DNA from: a bacterium | Lineage (GTDB): Bacteria; Bacillota; Bacilli; Lactobacillales; Streptococcaceae | Assembly: GCA_905221205.1 (NCBI GenBank) | Contig: CAJNCG010000003.1 | Location: 124,001 to 188,000, forward strand | Length of the DNA: 64,000 nucleotides | Direction of reading: 5' to 3' | Shown: piece after piece, positions 58,774 to 64,000 of the stretch | Layout of the letters: every line of letters begins with the position of its first letter | How positions within the stretch are numbered: the first letter of the stretch is position 1 | The notes under the pieces: generated by a model | Told to the model about the DNA's origin: nothing | Database searches by the model: none | What the model saw: only the letters and a program-made list of their open reading frames with translations | Translations under genes and position numbers: made by a program

Positions 58774-59475
58774 TTAATTCCAGTCCTGTATCCATTCATC
58801 CTTGATGGCATGATAAGCTGCAACAGGATCTTCAGCTTGGGTAATGGGACGTCCCACTACGATATAGTCACTACCGATTTGATAGGCATCAGCAGGGGAC
58901 ATCACACGTTTTTGATCTCCAACAGCAGCTCCCTGAGGACGAATTCCTGGTGTTAAACAGATAAAATCTGGATTGGTGGCCTGCTTGATGAGTTGAACTT
59001 CCTGAGCTGAGCAAACGACACCATCCAGGCCAGCTTCAGCTGTCTTCTTGGCATAATGAATCACAGACTCTTGCAGACTGGTTTGGATATTTTGAAAATC
59101 CTGCATCTGGGTTTCTGACGTTGATGTCAGCTGAGTGACTGCGATCAATTTGGCTTGGTTTCCAAGGCCTTCACGCGCGGCCTTCATCATCTCTACACCA
59201 CCAGCCGCATGAACATTGGTCATATCGACACCAAGCTGAGACAAGACCTTCATGGCTGACTTGACTGTATTGGGAATGTCATGAAGCTTGAGATCCAAAA
59301 AGACACTATGACCCAATGACTTCAAATAACTGACAACTTCTGGACCTTCCGCATAATAAAGTTCCATCCCTACTTTTAAATAAAGACTTTCTTCTGCTGG
59401 GAAAAGAGCTAAGAATTCCTTGACCGCCTTAAAACTAGGAAAATCAAGAGCAATGACTGGACGATGTTCTCGCAT
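58774..59475 (-). CDS. pyrF: Orotidine 5'-phosphate decarboxylase
   Basis: A 233-residue TIM-barrel decarboxylase that makes UMP. The catalytic segment [13 protein letters not shown] (Asp-Lys-Asp array) is at about 59-71, and LTPGIRPQG and [11 protein letters not shown] bind phosphate. It is the first gene after a PyrR attenuator leader. Confidence 0.96.
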   Translation of the reverse strand: MREHRPVIALDFPSFKAVKEFLALFPAEESLYLKVGMELYYAEGPEVVSYLKSLGHSVFLDLKLHDIPNTVKSAMKVLSQLGVDMTNVHAAGGVEMMKAAREGLGNQAKLIAVTQLTSTSETQMQDFQNIQTSLQESVIHYAKKTAEAGLDGVVCSAQEVQLIKQATNPDFICLTPGIRPQGAAVGDQKRVMSPADAYQIGSDYIVVGRPITQAEDPVAAYHAIKDEWIQDWN

Positions 59476-59484
59476 AGGTTTCTC

Positions 59485-59640
59485 CTTTTACCTTTGCTAG
59501 TGAGAGAGTCAGGCCAACAGAAGCCACGAAAAAAGGAACCTGCCAACAGCAAGGTTCCACGAAAAATGGGTAGTCTCCACCCTTTCACCGTCTAACCTTA
59601 GCTGCCTCTCTGGACTGCTTTAAAGGTTTTTTACTATTCT
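59485..59640 (-). promoter_or_regulatory. PyrR attenuator leader of pyrFE
   Basis: Reading leftward, AGTCCAGAGAGGC (59616-59604) is the PyrR binding-loop sequence. A terminator stem follows, GGAACCTTGC with its partner GCAGGTTCC and a T tract (59557-59529). An antiterminator can form with the intervening strand. UMP-loaded PyrR would favour termination before pyrF. The leader precedes pyrF by about 50 bases. Confidence 0.9.
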
Positions 59641-59707
59641 ATTATTTCTACCAGCACTTGTCAAGTAAAAACATGGCAACTAAAGAGCTCTAGGAGAAAA
59701 GGTAAAC

Positions 59708-60961
59708 CTAGCGACGCGATGAACGCTGACTTGTTTGGTTTCGATTGCTCTCTTCCTCCAATTTTTTCTTCTCTTCTTCCAATTTATTCTGCTGTTCTTC
59801 CAGCCTTTTCTTCTCTTCCTCTTTCTGTTTCTTCTCAGCTTCCTTAGCCTCTTGTTTGGCTTTTTCCTCAGCCTCCATAATTAATTTATCCGCCACAGTA
59901 TAGCTGTATATCCCAGCTTCCATGTCAATCACACTTGGTTCTGACAATTGTGGCTTAATCTTACTGTAGTAAGGCAATTTCTTACTCATTTCAGAAAGGG
60001 GAACCAAGATTTCGTCCGAATCATTCATGGTCAATCGAATTAGATCTGATGTCACCTTGCTTGGGGCTAGTTCCACCTTCTGAATAGCTGCTTTGAGTTC
60101 GGGACTAATTTGAGAAAGTTCTGACGTAAAGGCCTTAATTTGTTCGCTGTCATTAAAGAGAACTGATAAATAAGTTTCTGGCAGACTCACCAAACTTACC
60201 GCACTGGTCTCCACCTTCCCACTGGAAAGAATAGGATAATGATTTTCACCAGAAACATAGTAGGCAACAATATCATATTCCTTGACCTTGATAGTAAACT
60301 TGGTTGGAAATTGATAGACAAGCTGAGCTGATTCAACCCAATAATTAGACTTGATCTGCTCTTCATATTTTGCCTTGTCTAGCAGAAGGTTAATCGTATA
60401 ATCCGAATCCTGAATGCCTGAAGCCTGTCGAATATCATCAGCTGTAGTTTGCACCGTTCCCTCAACACGAATATCTTTCATGGTCGCATAAGGACTAAGC
60501 AAGTAGGCAGAGACGACCAATAAAAGCAGACTGAGAAACAAAATCGAGATAGCCCGCCAGATATGAACTCCTGGAATTTTCGGTTTAACCGGTTTTTCCT
60601 TTACAGGCTTTTTCTCTACTTTTTTAGCCTGTTTATTCTGTTTCTTTGGCTCTTTGGATTTTTGTTCTTCTTTGGCTACTTCTTTTTTGACGTCTTCTGA
60701 CTTTTCTACTTTTTCTTCAGACTCTTCTTTAGCTGATTCTGGGTCTTTTGGTTCAGGCTCACTCTCTTTGTCTTCAGTTTCATCTGACTTTTCAGATTTC
60801 GAAGCCATTCGAGCTTTTCTTTCCTTTTCCTTCTCCTCAGCTAGGGCTGCCTCTTCTTCAGCCTTCTTTTTTAGGTATTCTTGGTTTCGTTTCTGCCATT
60901 CTGATAACTCTTTAAATTCTTCGAGGATTTCTTTGCCCTCATTTTTCTTATCTTTTGACAT
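59708..60961 (-). CDS. divIB: Cell division protein DivIB/FtsQ
   Basis: A 417-residue divisome protein. Residues 1 to about 130 are a cytoplasmic, very acidic-basic Lys/Glu-rich region. One membrane helix spans about 135-155. A POTRA-type beta domain starts KDIRVEGTVQTTADD (about 162), then the beta domain. The C-terminal tail is a Glu/Lys-rich coiled-coil region ending in SRR. It works with DivIC and FtsL at the septum. It follows murG by about 10 bases in the classic division/wall order. Confidence 0.93.
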   Translation of the reverse strand: MSKDKKNEGKEILEEFKELSEWQKRNQEYLKKKAEEEAALAEEKEKERKARMASKSEKSDETEDKESEPEPKDPESAKEESEEKVEKSEDVKKEVAKEEQKSKEPKKQNKQAKKVEKKPVKEKPVKPKIPGVHIWRAISILFLSLLLLVVSAYLLSPYATMKDIRVEGTVQTTADDIRQASGIQDSDYTINLLLDKAKYEEQIKSNYWVESAQLVYQFPTKFTIKVKEYDIVAYYVSGENHYPILSSGKVETSAVSLVSLPETYLSVLFNDSEQIKAFTSELSQISPELKAAIQKVELAPSKVTSDLIRLTMNDSDEILVPLSEMSKKLPYYSKIKPQLSEPSVIDMEAGIYSYTVADKLIMEAEEKAKQEAKEAEKKQKEEEKKRLEEQQNKLEEEKKKLEEESNRNQTSQRSSRR

Positions 60962-60970
60962 TTACTTTCC

Positions 60971-62029
60971 TTATGATAAATCTTTTTTCAATAATTCATA
61001 AAAATCTGCTAGAGATTTCAATTCCTTAGAAGCCTTCATCTTAGATTGGTATTCTTCCTTGTGGCTTAGTAAGTGAGAAAGCTTCTCTTCCAAACTATCC
61101 AAGGTCAAATCGCTTTCTTGAAGCTCTTCCGCATAGCCTTTCTTAACAAAGTAAGCCGCATTTTCTATCTGGTCACCACGACTAGCTTCCCGACCAAGTG
61201 GCACAATAACATGTAATTTTGCCATGGCCAAGAGCTCAAAAATCGTATTGGCACCACCACGCGTCACAACAATGTCAGCCAATTCCATCAAGGGTTGATA
61301 GAGATTGGTCACATAGTCAACACGAAAAAGATTTTGGCTCAACTCGTTCAGACTAGAATCTCCAGTTAGATTGATAATATTGTAGCGGTCTGTCAGCTCT
61401 TTTTTATGGTCTGTCACCAATTGGTTAAAGACACGAGCACCTGCAGAACCGCCAACGAACAATACAGTTGGCAATTTAGGATTAAAGTGGGTTTGGATAT
61501 CCACCAATTCATCTGGTTCCGGAGTGTTTTGGTCTGAAACCTTTGTCACTGCTCCCACATGCTCGACCTTAGACAAACTTGAAGATTGCTCAAAGGTTGA
61601 ATACATCTTAGTCGCAAATTTATAGGCGATTTTATTGGCCAAGCCCATAGATAGGTCAGATTCATGAATAAAGACCGGTACTCCCGACACACGCGCTGCG
61701 ATAACGGGAGGTACTGAGACAAAGCCACCCTTTGAAAAAAGAGCCTGTGGGCGGAGTCGCAACATGATAAAGAGCGATTGGACAATTCCCCAACCAACTT
61801 TGAAGACATCCAGCATATTTTGCCAAGAGAAATAGCGACGCAATTTTCCAGTCGCAATAGAATGGAAAGTGACATCTAGACCCGACTTAAGGATTTCTTG
61901 GTGTTCGATACCACGCTTGTCCCCGATATAATGGACTTCCCAGCCATCTTCGATAAACTTGGGCATTAACAAAAGATTGAGGGTCACGTGTCCAACCGTC
62001 CCCCCACCTGTAAAGACAATTTTTTTCAT
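60971..62029 (-). CDS. murG: UDP-GlcNAc:lipid I transferase
   Basis: A 352-residue glycosyltransferase that adds GlcNAc to lipid I to make lipid II. The N-terminal [14 protein letters not shown] loop, [12 protein letters not shown] (about 117-128) and the UDP-sugar-binding [20 protein letters not shown] are conserved. It is peripheral on the inner face of the membrane. It lies one base from murD. Confidence 0.95.
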   Translation of the reverse strand: MKKIVFTGGGTVGHVTLNLLLMPKFIEDGWEVHYIGDKRGIEHQEILKSGLDVTFHSIATGKLRRYFSWQNMLDVFKVGWGIVQSLFIMLRLRPQALFSKGGFVSVPPVIAARVSGVPVFIHESDLSMGLANKIAYKFATKMYSTFEQSSSLSKVEHVGAVTKVSDQNTPEPDELVDIQTHFNPKLPTVLFVGGSAGARVFNQLVTDHKKELTDRYNIINLTGDSSLNELSQNLFRVDYVTNLYQPLMELADIVVTRGGANTIFELLAMAKLHVIVPLGREASRGDQIENAAYFVKKGYAEELQESDLTLDSLEEKLSHLLSHKEEYQSKMKASKELKSLADFYELLKKDLS

Positions 62030-62030
62030 A

Positions 62031-63383
62031 TTATTCCTTTAACTCCGCTACTGTGTCGATAAAGAGGTCGCCACGTACTTCAAAGTTAGCATACATATCC
62101 CAGCTGGCATTGGCAGGACTGAGAAGAACTACATCTCCTTGAGTCGCAAGCTCATAGGCCTTGCGGGTCGCATCTGCAATGTCAGTCGCATCCACATAAG
62201 CGACACCAGCCTTATCCGCCGCCCGTTTGACACGCTCAGCAGATTGACCAAGGATGACCATCTTCTTGAGTCCAGTAATATCTGGAACCAGTTCGTCAAA
62301 CTCATTACCACGGTCCAAGCCACCTGCAATCAAGATGACCTTACTGTTGTCAAATCCTGACAAGGCTTTTTGAGTAGCCAAGATATTGGTTGACTTGCTA
62401 TCATTATAGAATTTCACACCCTGAATTTCATCCACAAATTGAAGACGGTGTTTGACACCACCGAAAGCTGAAAGAGTTTCCTTGATGGTTTGGTTATCCA
62501 CACCACGGAGCTTGGCTACTGCAATAGTCGCAAGGGCATTTTCTACATTGTGGCTACCTGGAACTCCGATTTCACTAGCCGCCATAACCACTTCTCCACG
62601 GAAGTAGAGCTGACCATCTTCCAGATAAGCTCCATCAACCTTTTCAAGTGTTGAAAATGGAACAACAGTAGCCTGTGTTTTGCTAGCCAATTCTTTTGCC
62701 AAGTCTTGATTAAAGTTCAAAACAAGGAAATCATCTGCTGTCATCTTGTTCTGGATATTCCACTTAGCTGCCACATATTCCTCAAATGAGCCATGGTAAT
62801 CGATATGAGTTGGCATGAGGTTGGTAATAACCGCAATCTCAGGATGGAATTCTTGAACCCCCATCAGTTGGAAAGAAGAAAGTTCCATAACAAGCGTGTC
62901 CTTATCTGTCGCAGTTTGAGCCACTTGACTGGCAGGATAGCCGATATTTCCTGATAAAAGACCATGTTGGCCAGCAGCAGTCAAAACGTCTCCAATCATC
63001 GTCGTTGTGGTTGTTTTACCATTAGAACCAGTAATACCAACAATCGGTGCTTCTGAAATCAAGTAAGCCAATTCCACCTCAGTCAAGACTGGAATATCCT
63101 TTGCCAAAGCCTTTTCAATCATGGGATTGCTGTAGGGGATACCTGGATTTTTCACCATAAGGGCAAACTCTTCATCCAAGAGTTCCAAAGGATGACCGCC
63201 TGTGATGACCTTGATCCCTTCTTCCAGCAAACTTTGCGCAGCTGGATTGTCCTCGAAAGGTTTTCCGTCATTTACTGTCACAATGGCACCAAGCTTGTCC
63301 AACAAACGAGCTGCAGATTCACCAGACTTGGCCAAACCTAAAACAAGGACTTTCTTATTTTTAAATTGATCTATTACTTTCAT
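62031..63383 (-). CDS. murD: UDP-MurNAc-L-Ala:D-Glu ligase
   Basis: A 450-residue Mur ligase adding D-glutamate to UDP-MurNAc-L-Ala. ATP-binding [16 protein letters not shown] is at about 114-129, then [24 protein letters not shown] (about 327) and [19 protein letters not shown]. It is the first gene of the murD-murG-divIB cluster. Confidence 0.96.
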   Translation of the reverse strand: MKVIDQFKNKKVLVLGLAKSGESAARLLDKLGAIVTVNDGKPFEDNPAAQSLLEEGIKVITGGHPLELLDEEFALMVKNPGIPYSNPMIEKALAKDIPVLTEVELAYLISEAPIVGITGSNGKTTTTTMIGDVLTAAGQHGLLSGNIGYPASQVAQTATDKDTLVMELSSFQLMGVQEFHPEIAVITNLMPTHIDYHGSFEEYVAAKWNIQNKMTADDFLVLNFNQDLAKELASKTQATVVPFSTLEKVDGAYLEDGQLYFRGEVVMAASEIGVPGSHNVENALATIAVAKLRGVDNQTIKETLSAFGGVKHRLQFVDEIQGVKFYNDSKSTNILATQKALSGFDNSKVILIAGGLDRGNEFDELVPDITGLKKMVILGQSAERVKRAADKAGVAYVDATDIADATRKAYELATQGDVVLLSPANASWDMYANFEVRGDLFIDTVAELKE

Positions 63384-63473
63384 GTCTCGAACTCCATTTC
63401 TACTCTTACTATTTTACCATTTTTATGGAAATAATTCTAAATGAAAATGCTCAGATTCAGCATTCTAACAAGC

Positions 63474-63499
63474 AAAAAGAGAGCCGAAACTCTCTTTTT
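63474..63499 (-). terminator. Terminator of DUF3165 gene
   Basis: AAAAAGAGAG and CTCTCTTTTT flank a six-base loop next to the stop codon of the DUF3165 gene, separating it from murD. Confidence 0.8.
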
Positions 63500-63752
63500 A
63501 TCTTCTTTTACTTTTATTAACCGACATGAGGGTAATATCTCGCAAGCTAAAGTATGCTAAGAAGAGCATGGCGACTGCGATGAAGAATTCTGTCGGTAGC
63601 TGAAAGATTTGCAGAACAGACAGCATGAGCAAAATCAAAAGTGCTACGAAAGCAAAGACGACAAGGACGATATTGACTGTCCCTTTAATACTTTCTGGTG
63701 TCGCAAATACATAGAGTAGTAATAAGAGGATTCCTATGATTAAATAAACCAT
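63498..63752 (-). CDS. DUF3165 small membrane protein
   Basis: An 84-residue protein with three hydrophobic helices (about 2-18, 25-48 and 54-72) and a basic C-terminus (NKSKRR). It fits the DUF3165 family of streptococci, function unknown. It lies 19 bases downstream of typA on the same strand. Confidence 0.82.
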   Translation of the reverse strand: MVYLIIGILLLLLYVFATPESIKGTVNIVLVVFAFVALLILLMLSVLQIFQLPTEFFIAVAMLFLAYFSLRDITLMSVNKSKRR

Positions 63753-63771
63753 CTTTATCTCTTTCTAGCTC

Positions 63772-64000
63772 TTATTCAGCTGATTTTTTCTTCTTGTTAG
63801 CTTTCTCGCGCTCTGCCTTGTTAAGGATTTGTTTACGCAAACGGATAGACTCAGGCGTTACTTCCATGTACTCATCGTCGTTCAAGAACTCAAGAGACTC
63901 TTCAAGCGTCAAGATACGAGGTGTCTTGATAACAGCTGTTTGGTCCTTAGTAGCTGAACGAACGTTGGTCATTTGTTTAGCCTTAGTGATGTTAACTGTC
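63772..64000 (-). CDS. typA: Ribosome-associated GTPase TypA/BipA, C-terminal end
   Basis: The right window edge cuts this gene, leaving the last 75 codons. The sequence VNITKAKQMTNVRSATKDQT, then AVIKTPRILTLEESLEFLND and the Lys-rich end is the conserved TypA/BipA C-terminal domain that contacts the ribosome. The GTPase domain lies outside the window. Confidence 0.93.
   Translation of the reverse strand, partial: TVNITKAKQMTNVRSATKDQTAVIKTPRILTLEESLEFLNDDEYMEVTPESIRLRKQILNKAEREKANKKKKSAE

Overview
The window reads as chromosome of a mitis-group Streptococcus (S. pneumoniae or a close relative such as S. mitis). The basis is low GC, three BOX-type repeats, and the hydrogen-peroxide gene spxB, lctO, nox, copY-cupA-copA, ptsG, ftsEX, livJHMGF, divIB-murG-murD and pgdA, whose products look like the pneumococcal proteins. 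Most genes lie on the minus strand, which fits one replichore's leading strand. There is no prophage, insertion sequence, CRISPR array, tRNA or rRNA.

Layout. 1-7.6 kb: GNAT fragment, DUF1836 and hemolysin III genes, pdxST (PLP synthase), nox, then a plus-strand apbE and two flavin-reductase genes. 7.6-15.9 kb: DUF896 gene, glyQS behind a glycine T-box that also covers a putative zinc peptidase, aldo/keto reductase, pgdA, and metK under an SMK (SAM-III) riboswitch. 16-24.3 kb: DEAD-box helicase, EEP-family hydrolase, ptsG, ftsEX, prfB with its programmed frameshift, CBS/ACT protein. 24.3-31.7 kb: branched-chain amino-acid ABC transporter with a CodY-like box, clpP, upp, dCMP deaminase. 31.7-40.7 kb: TetR, DegV, BaiN-like flavoprotein, DUF1697, MerR/TipAS, NSS transporter, manA, a GH1 6-phospho-beta-glucosidase and a glyoxalase-like gene. 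40.8-45.9 kb: spxB and the copper operon. 46-53.7 kb: thiamine salvage (thiD, thiE, thiM, thiW, two tenA types, ykoEDC) under three TPP riboswitches. 53.7-64 kb: lctO, a polar amino-acid ABC transporter, pyrFE behind a PyrR attenuator, divIB-murG-murD, DUF3165 gene and the end of typA.

The most interesting item is the apbE locus at 4.6-7.5 kb. A cytosolic ApbE flavin transferase that starts at TTG precedes two FMN-reductase paralogues. The second carries a PAS_10-like domain and a Gly/Ala/His-rich tail with two DATSGAS motifs that resemble ApbE flavinylation sites. This suggests a soluble redox protein with covalently attached FMN.

From remembered pneumococcal gene order, pgdA and metK are normally far apart and roughly equidistant from the terminus. 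Their adjacency here would mark the end of a terminus-spanning inversion. Other structure not explained by genes includes a four-unit, about 54-bp, hairpin-rich tandem array behind livF, a long palindromic glyQ-glyS spacer built around a BOX element, and a duplicated promoter/TPP-riboswitch/terminator cassette around the TenA_E-type gene. Gene-order comparisons are from memory; no database was searched.
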